Shown: positions 47,250 through 60,651, numbered from the stretch's first letter. The stretch: DNA of 64,000 nucleotides from Karalla daura (GCA_029224185.1 CM055189.1:26461957-26525956), one strand, 5' to 3'. Made by a program: numbers and translations. The notes: generated from the letters alone by a model not told the origin.

Positions 47250-48840
47250 TCAGGGGCAGCGCCGTTTCTGACCAAATAGGGGCCCTACGCAAAAAAGACA
47301 CCCATGAAAGTACTAATGAGGGCATTATGTCTGGGATATCAACAGGTAAATTTGCTTTATGTTACTGCAACGTAATATGTGCATCATGCAGGAAGTTAAA
47401 GCGGGTTAAACTAAACGCTAACATAAGATATTAGTGTGTAGCTTTGTGGCTAAATCAAAAGCTAACAAGAGATTGACAGTAAAAGATAAAGCTTAGCTGA
47501 CCTTGATGTGAGGGGGACAAGTCCAGTCAGTGTGAATCCAATCACACTGGCAGAAAAAGGACAGATGACAAGAGAAAAACAAGATGAGTGCCACAGGGCA
47601 GTCACAAACTTTGTTGTTAAAGGTTTATTGCCTTTTTCTATAGTGTTTTTTCTATAATCCATCATGGAGGTAAGTAAGCTGCAAAGGATAATGTTGATCA
47701 GTTAAGATTTTATCTCTCAGCCTAGATAATGTGGCTGTGACCATGGATGCGTGGACCAGTGTAGCACAAGACCACTACTTGACCGTTTCAGTCCAGAGAC
47801 GGTGCCATGAAGGAGAAAATCCTGCATACCAGGGCAGTGTACACATCAAAGACAGGGAATGTAATAGCTGAGGAGATATTCTTGATGAATTCAACATAAA
47901 ACAAAAAGTTGTTGCGATCACTGTAGACAATGCAACTAACATGGATATGGCAGTAAAAATTTGCTGCTTTGCTCAAAAGCTGTACATCATACCTGCCATC
48001 TCTAAGTGGACAGGAAGGGTCAGATCAGGGTCAGAGAAAAGCAGAACACAGTGTCATATTAATGAAGATACTCTATACTTCAACCATCTGCATCTCCAAT
48101 GAAGGGAGTCCAACTTTGGGCCAGATCCTGCCCATCATGAAGAAACTCGAGCACCACTTCACAGTTATGAGGACTCCTCCTTTACACAGGGACAAGACCT
48201 CTGCTCTAGGACACTTTTCTGGGGTGATCTCTCAACATGATATCAAATATGTAGTAATCCTGTAGATTTTTAAGTTGTTTTCAGAAGATATAGTGAGAGA
48301 TTTGACTCCTATACTATTTTTTGCCTTGCAGGATAAGAAGATCAGGCAGTTCTTGGAGGAGGGTACAGCCTTAGACCCCATATTAAAACTAAAGTGGCCG
48401 ATGAAGTGTGGACCAGATGACAAGAGGAGCTGGTAGCTAGGACCTCATAACAGGTGTTTTTTGTTATTGATAATATGTTATTTCTCTACCATTGTAGATC
48501 GGTTTATATGACTCCCATAATATATTGAATACAGAATGAAGGTGTGACCCGCAGGCCAAGCAGATGGTGCAAGAGCTTGAAGGGACAGCTGGTGATCATG
48601 ATTTCAACTCTCCTGATGAAGATTGTACAGCTGCATTTTCAGAACAAGAATAACTTCTTGGCCTCTATTTTAATTGTTCTTTTTTCTTCTTCTTCTTGTT
48701 TCCAGAAGAGGCCAAGGCCTTCTTCCCTCAAGGAGCTATTTGCTGATGAGGATATGGCAGTGGAGATGAAAGAATACTGAAATCACTGTGAGCACCGCAG
48801 AGAAGACTGAGGAAGAGATACAGTGGTAAAGAGGTCCCCC
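47250..48840 (+). pseudogene. Decayed hAT/ZBED-type transposase
   Basis: Pieces in changing frames read VTMDAWTSVAQDHYLTVSVQ and VVAITVDNATNMDMAVK (catalytic core around the second Asp), then LGQILPIMKKLEHHFTV and DKKIRQFLEEGTALDPILKL. The order matches fish ZBED-like hAT transposases. A hAT-like terminus CAGGGGCAGCGCC lies near 47252, about 440 bp upstream of the first coding piece. Stops at several points show loss of function. The C-terminal dimerisation block was not found. Confidence 0.65.
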
Positions 48841-49544
48841 ATCTACCCTAACCTCACTAAATTGCCTCATAACAGCAAATACTATAGATATATAATAGTT
48901 ACTTAAAATTAAAATGATGGTCCTGAAAGACAAGTAGACATTAGTTAATTTGTTTAAATAAATCAAATGTAAAACTTGGATGAAATTAAGTAAATATTAC
49001 TTAACATTTTCACAACTGCTATGTTTTAAGGTAAGTAAAATTGACTTGATACTTGCAAGTGAGTGTTACTTGATATTGCAGCATTAAGTTTTACTTAAAT
49101 CATTTGCACGCAAATACCTACAATATATTTCTTAAGTAGATCTCATGAGTTGTTTTTTTCAGTGTACGTAATTGATCTCACTCTTGTTGTGTGTATGAGG
49201 AGTGCACTGAGCAGACCTTGACCCTCGAAGATGTGTATGATTACAGCAGAAAAGTGTAAAAATGCCAGACAGGTAAGAATTGCTTTAAGGGTCTCAATTT
49301 TTTACTCAATACCAAACCTTGTGAAAATGAATACATAATATTGCTTGTAAACTGTTGCCTCATTATTTTTGGGTAGATGTGTTGTATCTTTACTTACAGT
49401 GTGGAGTTGAGTTATTTACTGTTTGTAACTAATGAAAACTATTAGATGTTAGCGTTTGAGAAGCATACACCCCCCTCCCCGCCCGACGACCTGCGCTGAG
49501 GTCTAGATTAGCGGAGGAAAATCATCCTCTTCGGCATCGTCTCA
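48841..49544. other. Upstream of fascin, nothing recognised
   Basis: AT-rich intergenic sequence with repeated 'acttaagt/ttactt' strings. No coding similarity or clear promoter motif was seen before the CT-rich fascin leader. Confidence 0.5.
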
Positions 49545-49725
49545 CACACACACACATACACACTCTCTCTCTCTCTCTCTCTAACTCACTCTCTCCCTCG
49601 CTCTCACTCACTCTCTCCCTCCCTTCCTCAAACACCCACACCCACTCCCTTTCTGTCCGTCTCTCCAAACGCGGAGCATCTCTCTCTTCCCTCTCCTCTC
49701 TCCCCTCTCCTCTCTCCGTGGCAAC
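49545..49725 (+). promoter_or_regulatory. Pyrimidine-rich fascin 5' leader
   Basis: The 180 bp before the fascin ATG are almost pure CT (with short CA at 49545-49562). The start codon context GGCAACATGT has A at -3. This is probably 5' UTR or core promoter sequence with no TATA box seen. Confidence 0.45.
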
Positions 49726-50602
49726 ATGTCCGCAGATGTTGCGAGCCCTGGGGACCTGCTGCGGCTTCCACTGGGCCTCATCAACAGTGCAGGCAAGTAT
49801 CTGACGGCCGAGAGCTTCGGCTTCAAAGTCAACGCGTCTGCCAGCACCCTGAAGAAGAAGCAGACCTGGACCCTGGAGCAGACCGGGGAGGACGGCAACG
49901 CGGTGTTCCTCCTCTCCCACCTGGGCCGCTACCTCGCCACAGACAAAGACGGCAACGTGACCGCGGACAGCGAGGAGCGGGGCCGGGACTGTCGCTTCAT
50001 CCTCTCGGCTCAAGGAGACGGGCGCTGGTCCCTGCAGTCTGAGCCGCACGGCCGCTATCTGGGTGGCAGCGACGACCGCATCACCTGCTTTGCGCAAAGT
50101 GCGTCCGCGGTGGAGAAATGGAGCGTGCACCTGGCCTTGCACCCGCAAGTCAACCTCTACAGCTTTGCGCGAAAACGCTTCGCCCACCTGAGCGGCCACG
50201 GCGAGCGGCAGGAGGTGTCAATCAACCGGGACATCCCCTGGGGATTCGACTCCCTAGTGACACTGGTGTACCGGGACCAGCGTTACCACCTCGAGACCTC
50301 CAACAACCGCTTCCTGCGCAATGACGGCACCCTGTCCGCCAACACGAACGAAGACACCGGCTACATGTTGGAATTCCGCTCGGGGAAGGTGGCGTTCCGC
50401 GACTGCAACGGCCGCTATCTTGCGCCCGTGGGGCCCACCGGCACAATGAAATCTGGCAAAAGCAACCGGGTCGGGAAGGACGAACTGTTTGGCCTGGAGC
50501 GCAGCCACGCACAGGTGGTGCTGATTGCGGGAAACGAGAAGAACGTGTCCACCAGACAAGGCGAGGCCCGCGCCGCACCGCACCGCAATCTCTTTCTCAT
50601 TC

Positions 50603-50689
<87 letters not shown>

Positions 50690-53600
50690 CAGAGAGAGAG
50701 AGACAGAAAACAAAATCAGAGATACCCGTTTCTACTCCTTTATCCTCACGCCATCCATGCTCTTCCTGTTGTCTTTGTTGGGCCAGTCTGCCTAGCCGAA
50801 AATTTTTGAGCTGTTCTACTGCATTGTGGCTGCTGTTTCGGAGACAATTCCTGTCTTCGACTATTCATCTGTCTTGATCTCAGCTTACACTCCAGGGAAA
50901 CAAAAAGAAAAAAATGCACATATGTGCGCGCATGGGCCTGCGTTCATCATCTGTAGTTAAAATGTCACTGCAGGACGGTGACTTGAGACCCACTCTTCCA
51001 TTGAAGTAATGCCATTTAGTACAGCAGGGTAACTCATGCAGATGAGGAAAGGAGATGCTGCTGAGCATGTCATAAGACGCGGATGGGATACCTATATAGG
51101 TTTTTGGGTCAGCTAACTATAGAAGCTTTTTCTCGACTTGCCAGTGTCCAAGACTTCATGAGAACATTATAAGCATTATCATTCCTTGATAACCTAGAAT
51201 GAAAATGACTAGTAACACCAGAAGCGATACAAAAACCGCAATGTCTGAATAAACTAAATCCACAGAGTCGAATAGAGACATTTCTTTACCTACTGTGGGT
51301 TTCTTAGCAGCAGTCAGCATATCTTAAATACATAAAGCAGTGTGTGTGTTCCTGTGTGTGTGAGTGTGCGGCACACGACGCCGATAATCCATTTCAATAT
51401 ACACACAATCGCACCTGTTTCAAAGAGATTCTGCTGCTGTTGGGATGGCAGTTTTCCCATTTCTCCAGTTGCCGTATATGCACAAAACTGAAGCAGTGTC
51501 AGATTTGGCACAAAAGTCTGTAGTTTCTTACATCAAGTCTGTTATAAATCCCGAGCGATGCAGAGGCGGAAAAATGCCTAAGTCGCACAGCACAGTTTTA
51601 TAAATGAGGCTCCAGATCCGTCTCTTTATGTACTCGTGAAACGTTTTCTCAGATGTGAATTATCATGAGGATTCCTATACCTTACTGGCCAAAAAAAACT
51701 GTTTAAACCCACTAACAATTGGCTTTTAGTGGCACGGGGAAGGGGGAAAGGGGAAAGGGGCTAGATGCTGATTCTAAGCGGGTCCACCCATGTTTAAAAA
51801 CCCATGCCAATCTGCTATTTTCAATGGGGAAGTGTCTCTAGTCCCACAGCTGTCTGGTTTTGCTGCTTGCTAGAAACTACTGCTGGTATTGTGACGCATT
51901 CTGTGGGAATTGACTGAGCATAGTTTATGTATCAGTGACGGATCAGTGCTGGAGCGCAGTCAATACACATCCAGTGTCAATTTGGGGTATGAACCTGTCT
52001 GGGGAACTTCATGAATTAGAGCGTAGACCAGAATCAGACAAGGCAAAAAAACCTCCAGACACAAATAAAAGCTGACAGCACATTGCCCCACTTTTCTAGG
52101 CATGGACCTGTCGGCCAATCAGGATGAGGAAGGGGACCAGGAAGTTTTCCAGATGGAGATGAGCCATGAAAACAGGAAGTGTGCCTTCAGAAATGCTGCT
52201 GGGAAATACTGGACCCTGACAGCCAGTGGAGGACTGCAGTGCACCACCTCCAACAAGTAATTACATCCATGTGGAAGCAGTGCATCGTGTGGATTAACAT
52301 ATGCTCATTTACATTAGGGTGACCAAAGGTCCTCTTTTCCCCGGGTTTTTCGTCCTGGGAGATTCTGAATCTCTGAAAATGTCCTTTTTCGAAGTCAAAA
52401 TATGGTCACCCTAATTTAACACATCTGTACACTCATACACATCCATTCATCATTTCGCAGCCATTGACTGGTATTCACATGTATGTCACAGGTTGGCCAA
52501 CAGTTTCTTTGAACTTGAGTGGCATGAGGGTCACGTACGTGTCCGTGCAGCCAGTGGCAAATATGTGGTTGCTAAGAAGAATGGGCAGCTAACTGCTACA
52601 GTTGACAATGCAGGTCAGTAACTAAATAAAGAGGTCAAAGCTAAAGGTCAGAGGTCACACGTCTTAATTACAATCAGTCCTTCCTCTCATGTCAAAGGAT
52701 TTCCTCAAAGCATCAGATATTCTTGAAGACAAACCCAAACTGATCAGACTGACTCAGATCTAATCAGTTTCTCTCTCCAGGAGAGGCCGAGCAGTTCCTG
52801 ATGAAGCTGATCAACCGTCCAATCATTGTCCTCCGCGGGGAGCATGGTTTCATCGGTGCTCGTAAAGCTGGAACGGCGATGCTGGACTCCAACCGAGCAT
52901 CGTATGATGTTTTCCAGCTGGAGTTCCACAAAGGAGCTTACTCCCTCAAAGGTTGGCCATCACTTCATCCAGCTCCTTCTCACCATTAAGAAATTTTACT
53001 CACTGTGGTCAACAGAGCTTCATAAGCAACAACATTTTGCATTCATTAATCAGCTCGCATTGCTGTCTACCACTGCAACCCCTGTTGCAGTGGCAGTCCT
53101 GTTTGATTTCACATTAGATCATCCATACTAATTTTAAAGTTTAACTTCACGATTTTGCCAACAGTAATTTATTTGATGTTCAAAAACATCTCAGACTTCA
53201 AATTTGTATGAAATCTATTTTAATTTTCCCCATTTGCGGTTTGACAGCCCTGTGCAACTCCGCCGTGTTGTAGAGAAAATTATTGTCATGCCTATTATCA
53301 TGTAATATCATCTATTATCATGTAATATCATGCCTATATGCATCAACAGCTATACCTTTGTCCACAAGGTTTAGAGCTGAAGAATGAATTAATATGGTCT
53401 ATCATCTTTCCTCTGCATATCACAATAGTGAAGTTGGACCCAAAGACAGAGTGAGATCTGAGTCTCAGAGCTTATATAGAAGTGAAGGTAAAGTAACTGT
53501 GGACTGCTTGAGACTACCAAGGGAGCAGGCAGAACTGACTGTGCAATGGTTTGTCATACAGAAAGGCAAGTGGAAAGACAGAAAGGTTAGTGGAGAGATA

Positions 53601-55190
53601 AATGGTAGACTACAGACTCTTTGCGAGCCTGGACCTGGGGCCAGTGATTGCAGGAAAGAGAGGTAGGAAAGAGAGGCACTATGTACCCCACAGGGTTTGG
53701 TCTCACCAAGGGCCAAAAACTGGCCCCCATAAGGAATGACTGGGAAACACTCATTTCTCACACAGTGGAGAAACTTCATTTTAACTTAAAATTGGTGATG
53801 AACTTGTGGTCCCTTTGTGTTGTTTTCTCCATGGACACACACAAACACACACACACATACATATATAATGATAATAATAATAATAATCCCTCCTTCTCAC
53901 CCTCTTGTGGTGGTATATGTGTCATTCTCAAGGTTGTGTCCTCTACCAGAGGCCTGGGAGCTTGAGGGTTCTGCGCAGTATCTTAGCTGTTCCTAGGACT
54001 GCACTCTTCTGGATTGAGGCTTCAGATGTTGCTCCTGGGATCTGTTGGAGCCATTCACCCAGTTTGGGGTGAATGGCTCCAAGCGCTCCTACTACCACAG
54101 GGACCACGGTAGCCTTGACCTTCCACATCTGCTCCAGCTGTTCTTTCAATCCTTGGTAGTTTTCAACCTTTTTGTGTTCCTTCTTCCTGATGTTGGTGTC
54201 AGCTGGTATTGCCACATCTATCACCACTGCCTTCTTCTGCACTTTGTCCACCACCACTATGTCCGGTTGCTTAGCCAGGAGCTGTTTGTCAGTCTGGAAG
54301 CTGAAGTCCCACAGGACCTTGCCTCTGCTGTTTTCAGCCACCTTCTATGGTGTGACCCATTTGGATTTGGGTACTTCTATTCCATATTGGGCACAGATGT
54401 TTCTGTATACTATTCCAGACACCTGGTTGTGCCTCTCCATGTACACTGACCCTGCTAGCATCTTACGCCCTGCCACTATGTGCTGAGCTGTCTCTGGGCC
54501 ATCTTTGCATAGTCTGCTCCTTTCAGCCCCTTTCCAGTCACTGTTAGGTGGCTGATAAGCTTCAATCTAATGGTGCTACATGCCATACAGACGTTTGTCC
54601 GTCCATGTTCTTTGCTCCTTATCCTCTGCAGTTTCATCGGGTCTCCGCTGCCTAAGGCATTCACTTAGCAGTTCATCAGTTGAGGCCATTTTCTTGATGT
54701 ACTCTTGGATTTTCGTTGTTTCATCCTGGATCCTGGATCCTTGATGCTCATGAGTCCTCTGCCTCTTCCTGGTGGTGTGGATTAGTGAGTCAAGGATAGG
54801 CTTTGAGTCAGCTTCTAGGGTTGTCTTCCACATTCCCATCGAGTTCTGGATGAAGGCCCTTAGGTTCCTGTTGATCTTGTACAATTCCAGACATTCCAGT
54901 ATCCATGTGTGGGGCATTGAGTCATAAGCTTTCTTGTTGTCAATCCAGGCAGTGCACAGGTAGGTCTGTCCTTACAGTCTTGGGCGACCACTCTATTGTC
55001 CAGTAGCTCTGGTGTTGACACCAATCCCCTTCTGAGCCCTGCTCATGTATTGATACACATGCTTACCCACCTTGGCTGAGACGGCCGTCCACATTGTACA
55101 GACAGGTTATTGGCCGAGAGTTGGGTGGGGTGGGTCCCTTCTCGGGGTCCTTCCTTTCACACATAGTAGTACACTCAAGTAACTTAGGGC

Positions 55191-55221
<31 letters not shown>

Positions 55222-56004
55222 CCCTAAGTTACTTGAGTGACAGAGAATGTGTGTTTTAAGCTTTAGCTGAAATTTGCAACAATTGTAATACTTTTGTATA
55301 AGGTGAAAATTATGTTTCTGAAAATGTTTTGCCTTCTGTTCTTTTTGCCTTTGTTCAGGTTTTATGTTTGTTTGTCTGCACTGTACCAACATGTATGACT
55401 AAATGTCAGGCACCATCAGCCAGGCTTTCTTTTTTTCCTTCAGGTGAACACAACTCAAGGAGAAAGCAAAGAGCAAATGTCCCCAGCCTTGCATGTAACA
55501 AGTAACAGTGAACTATGTTACAGGTTAACTATGTTAACCTGTCTCTGTGTTACCTGCATCCTGAGCTCGCTGTCCATTCCTAAGATGAACAGATCGGCAA
55601 TGTATGGCAGAAACCTGAGAGAAAACCTTCCTTTCTCTCACTGGCAGAAATAGATTCTAGTGTGCAGTCAAGCTATATTTAGAGGAAGTTTGTGACATAG
55701 CACCAGCAATGCTCTGCATTCAGGTCTTCAACTCTTTTTACAAAGGTCAACACTCCAGCTCATTATGCAGCATTGTTAAGATTGCTTTCTTTGTCCAGAC
55801 TCTCAGGGGAAGTATTGGTGTGTTGAAGAAGACTCAACGGTGGTTTGCAGCAGCTCCACGCCTGTTCAGTTCCTGTTTGAGTTCTGTGACCTCAACAAGA
55901 TGGCCATTTGTGTTCCGGGGGGAAAGTACCTGAGAGGAGACCATGCTGGAGGGCTGAAAGCTAGCGCTGTCTCCCTGGAAAGCGCCACCCTTTGGGAGTA
56001 CTGA
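49726..56004 (+). CDS. fscn1: Fascin actin-bundling protein (fascin-1 type)
   Basis: Fascin packs four beta-trefoil domains and cross-links parallel actin filaments in filopodia and other protrusions. Exons: 49726-50560, 52100-52256, 52492-52613, 52781-52951, 55799-56004. They total 1491 nt, or 496 residues plus stop, against about 493 in human FSCN1; the five-exon layout matches the family. Diagnostic blocks are GKYLTAESFGFKVNASAS, the SHLGRYLATDKDGNV repeat-like trefoil signature, LINRPIIVLRGEHGFIG and the C-terminal SATLWEY. The N-terminal 15 residues differ from tetrapod fascin-1, so this may be the diverged fish paralogue (fscn1b); I could not test that. The position of the PKC-regulated Ser39 is Thr41 here. 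Intron 1 needs a GC donor. Intron 4 (2.8 kb) holds an R4/Dong-like LINE. The long open frame that runs past 50560 into the TG repeat is read-through of intron, not coding sequence. Confidence 0.96.
50605..50688. repeat. (TG)n microsatellite in fascin intron 1
   Basis: About 41 uninterrupted TG units beginning 45 bp after the exon 1 splice donor. Frames through it are repeat translation. Confidence 0.98.
52314..52414. mobile_element. 101-bp MITE in fascin intron 2
   Basis: Perfect 12-bp terminal inverted repeats, TTAGGGTGACCA and TGGTCACCCTAA, flank an interior with no ORF. A TTA or TA target duplication is possible. Splice sites at 52257 and 52491 are not disturbed. Confidence 0.8.
53943..55160 (-). 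mobile_element. R4/Dong (Rex6-like) LINE 3' half in fascin intron 4
   Basis: From 55160 downwards the minus strand reads RT pieces (PNSRPITCLYN, then AWIDNKKAYDSMPHTWILE), then ILDSLIHTTRKRQRTHEH. The C-terminal restriction-like endonuclease follows: KQPDIVVVDKVQKKAVVIDV, a PD-(D/E)xK signature, and the end reads VLGTAKILRRTLKLPGLW. This C-terminal endonuclease separates R2/R4-type elements from APE-type LINEs. The copy is 5'-truncated and frameshifted, opposite in orientation to fascin. Confidence 0.8.
55172..55239. repeat. Perfect 18-bp inverted repeat around an AT core
   Basis: CACTCAAGTAACTTAGGG (55172-55189) and its exact inverse complement (55222-55239) flank a 32-bp core that is mostly (TA)n. 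The whole is a strong cruciform candidate, 12 bp beyond the LINE remnant in fascin intron 4. Confidence 0.95.
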
Positions 56005-57395
<1,391 letters not shown>

Positions 57396-57469
57396 TTAGC
57401 TTCTCCTTGTCTTTTTCTTTGTTGCTTGTTTTATTTGTCCAATTTCCAAAACAGTGATGTGGTTATATA

Positions 57470-57474
57470 TATTT

Positions 57475-57510
<36 letters not shown>
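57470..57510. repeat. (TG)n microsatellite
   Basis: TG run preceded by TATATATA, just beyond the candidate fascin poly(A) site. Confidence 0.95.
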
Positions 57511-57511
<1 letters not shown>

Positions 57512-58110
57512 AAAAATAGGGGTGCCATCTTCATGCTGGAGCCAGCAGAAACCATTGATATCGAGTGACAGATATAATTTTTCACCTCTGTCATCCTTAA
57601 CACACCCAACCATACAATCCATACCAGCTATTGGAGAACTACCTGGCCTTACCAACCAGGTAAACACATTCTATTCGTCTGATTAATGTAACTCATCCGC
57701 TCTGTAAGGGTCCCCTGTCAACCACCAAAAGGAGACACCCATATTCATTCAATTCTTTAAGTTCTGGTATTTTATTAATCATGGAATGATTTTCAGATTG
57801 ACCACCAAATTACATGCTGGCATGAGAAACTTAAGTAGTTGAATCTGGTGTGAGTTGTGAAAAAAAATTATTGAATGAGTATTTCGTGGTTGAAAATGGC
57901 GTTTTTTAATTGGTGTGTATTGGAGATTTTTTGTGGTATTGCAAGTAAAAGTCACTACCACTGCCACCCAGTTTCAGAGGACTACGTCCATTTTTTATGT
58001 ACAGTATCTGGCTGGTAAAATTATCACGCTTTAATACAACAATGTTCAGTAACAACATTCCACTAAAGCTACACAACAAAGGCAAGCATAACAATGTGTC
58101 TGGGGGCTGT

Positions 58111-58254
58111 CAGGGGCGCAGATAGAGGTAGGGACAGGTGGGATTTGACCCACCTAAATTTGAATGTACTTTGATCCGTCCCCCTCACTTTAGGAAAAAA
58201 AATCTACTCACAGCTTTGTCACCCCCAGTTAAAAAAAACCTATCTGCGCCGCTG
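58111..58254. mobile_element. 144-bp hAT-type MITE with target duplication
   Basis: The termini CAGGGGCGCAGATAG and CTATCTGCGCCGCTG are imperfect inverted repeats beginning with the hAT-like CAGGGGC. The 8-bp flanks are GGGGCTGT (58103-58110) and GGGGCTGC (58255-58262), a 7-of-8 match, as expected for hAT insertion. There is no coding capacity. Confidence 0.85.
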
Positions 58255-58262
58255 GGGGCTGC

Positions 58263-59868
58263 CTAGGTGTAGATACCAAAAGGTAGGAAGAAGGGAGAGA
58301 ACAAAGAATGAAAACGGAGCCTTGCTCGCGTTGCAGTTGCGACATTTTCTGTACGAGCATGTTAAACAGGTTGGAGCAAACTTGCATAGTATTCACGCTT
58401 CAGCCCTCCGTGACATCACCCATTGGTTTGCAAAGGGCTGTTTATCAATACCAACATATGTGCACACATTTGTACTTGTGACCTTGTGAAGTCTGGACTT
58501 GGCAAGTTCATTTGAAAGTGCGAACTTGCATGGGTGCAAGGAAGGGAGGACAAAATGCATCCTGGGATACGTACCTCTCCAGAGTCCATAAGTCTGCATC
58601 AAAGCATCCTTGGGGAAGGGCAAGTTCACGTCATACGCATATTGAGAAACATTGAAAAACGGCCCTGGATCATTTCTCAGTATGCGTACCTCTCCATCCT
58701 TCTGTCCTTGAAATATATCATCAGGGCCAGATCAAGTACTGTCACGAATCGAAGTACGCATCACGCCAAGGACGCGCCAATACCCCAGACGTGACCTTGC
58801 CCCGCCCATTTCATCAAGGATGCTCCACATATGAAACTATTTAAATAAAAGCTTGTCTCAGCTCCCGATGAGTGTCCTAGAGCAGCAGGCATATCTTCAG
58901 CATCTGTTCTTGGCACAGCGTCTGGTATTAAAGACACAGAAATACTTGGTTCTGTCAAATTTCCTATGCAGTAATGGTGTACTTACAACTTTGAACTTGA
59001 ACGAGCCCCGGGTCTTAGTGGAGAAGTAAAGGAAAAGCACATTGTTTACGGTTTTGGATACAGTTTTGCAAAAACATTTTTGCAAAAAAAATTGCAGTCT
59101 GGGTCAATTGGGGGTTCCAAGAGTTTCAGTTCCAGAGCTTACGGGTACGGCAGGGATGTAATGTCGAAGCATGAACCATGAACCTCATATCCAGGAGGAA
59201 CAATGTGGCTCTCTAATGTTCACATTTGTTCTAATAGATTAATTTTGGACTACTCTGAACGTGTAGAATCAGGTGCATCAGTTTCATTCTTACATTCAAC
59301 ACAATTTTTATTTAAGGCATTAAAAAAAAGATATAACATATAAAACCCAAAAAGCTGACTTCATCCATGGCCTCAGGCTTAAAATTCAGTGTCTCAAGAA
59401 TGTGAAATTCTAACTTTACATAACACTGATGGGACACATGTTTAATATCCTATTTAAAAATAATGTCAAATAGCTAGGTATTATATGTGTGTGTGTATAT
59501 TTTTTTCTAAAAATATGTAGGAATGACAAGTATATATTACTTTTATTGCTAATATGTTCTGAAACCCAAAATATTAAAAATGTATCATTATTGCATTGTG
59601 TCCTTCTGGGTCAAGCAGATGGTATCTCCAGATTTATTAATCTGGCCCTCTCTCTTTTAATACAAATATCTTAGTGTAAGGAAAATACTTTTCTCAATTT
59701 TATGTGGAAAAATTGCCTACAGGTGAAGATGGCCAATGACTGAATCTGGACCGGAATAAAATGGTTGAAATATTTTTTATGAACACGAGAACTTTTCATG
59801 TTTTTCGTCCTGAGGAATATTTTCACAAGAAAGGGCTATTTAGGGTTAGGTTCACACTTCAGTTAAAC
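58263..59868. other. Intergenic between fascin and plk1, unassigned
   Basis: No gene was recognised. Around 58545-58765 the phrases 'tgcgtacctctccat', 'tacgtacctctccaga' and 'cgaagtacgcatcacgccaa' suggest a degraded DNA-transposon or LTR repeat, but no ends could be set. Confidence 0.4.
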
Positions 59869-60074
59869 CAGAGGTAGGCAACCTGTTCCACAAAGAGCCG
59901 CTGTGGCTGCAGGTGTTTGTCCCAACCTGTCCGTAGCACACAGATTGACCAATCAGCTGTCTGAAAACAGTCAGATCAGTTGATTGAATAAGCCAAATCA
60001 GGTGTGCTGCTGCCTGGTTGGAACACAAACCTGCAGCCATAGTGGCTGCCTGTGGAACAGGTTGCCCACCCGTG
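59869..60074 (+). mobile_element. Palindromic MITE copy 2 (complete)
   Basis: A 206-bp element whose halves are imperfect inverse copies. The left end CAGAGGTAGGCAACCTGTTC corresponds to the inverse of the right end (CACGGGTGGGCAACCTGTTC). The flanking octamers AGTTAAAC and AGCTACAC agree at 6 of 8 positions, consistent with an aged 8-bp hAT duplication. The inner halves share CAATCAGCTG and CAGTTGATTG-type motifs. No ORF. Confidence 0.85.
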
Positions 60075-60582
60075 AGCTACACTATTTTTCAGTCATCATT
60101 TCTCTGTACACAGGACTATAATTTGGAACAATGTACGTGTCAGTGAAAACAAAGCATTACACTTGCAAAACTGGATTGACAGAAGTATGATCAATCTAAA
60201 TACACACATACCTGTATTTACCTGCAAAATGAAGAATGCCAAAATCCTAGCTATTGATTGATTCGCTCAAATACATTCCCCATAACTTTCAAAGAATGAA
60301 ATATAGTTAAGAATGCAATCCGCAATTAAATACTTCAGTTACTTAAATGTCAATATGATAGTTGAGTGCTGCAAGTACTATTATATATTTTTAAAACATA
60401 ATTCTTAGTACGTGACATCTTCTCGGCATATTCTTCCATCGTTTGATTCATTTAAAATATGTTTAAAATATAAACATTGGCAGTCTACCCAGATATTTTT
60501 AAATAGTATTTATACACTTAAAGCCCTTAAATATCAACTATAGTTCAAATAAAGTCTCTTTATTTACATTTTGTATGTGTTG

Positions 60583-60584
<2 letters not shown>

Positions 60585-60619
<35 letters not shown>

Positions 60620-60620
60620 T

Positions 60621-60651
<31 letters not shown>

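Noticed and set aside
50561..50877. Continuation of the fascin frame past exon 1 to a 383-codon ORF
   Set aside because: The extra residues are R-A-A-P followed by a Val/Cys repeat from the TG tract. Family structure requires splicing at 50560.
54045..54449. 134-codon plus-strand ORF in fascin intron 4
   Set aside because: Antisense shadow of the R4/Dong-like endonuclease region.
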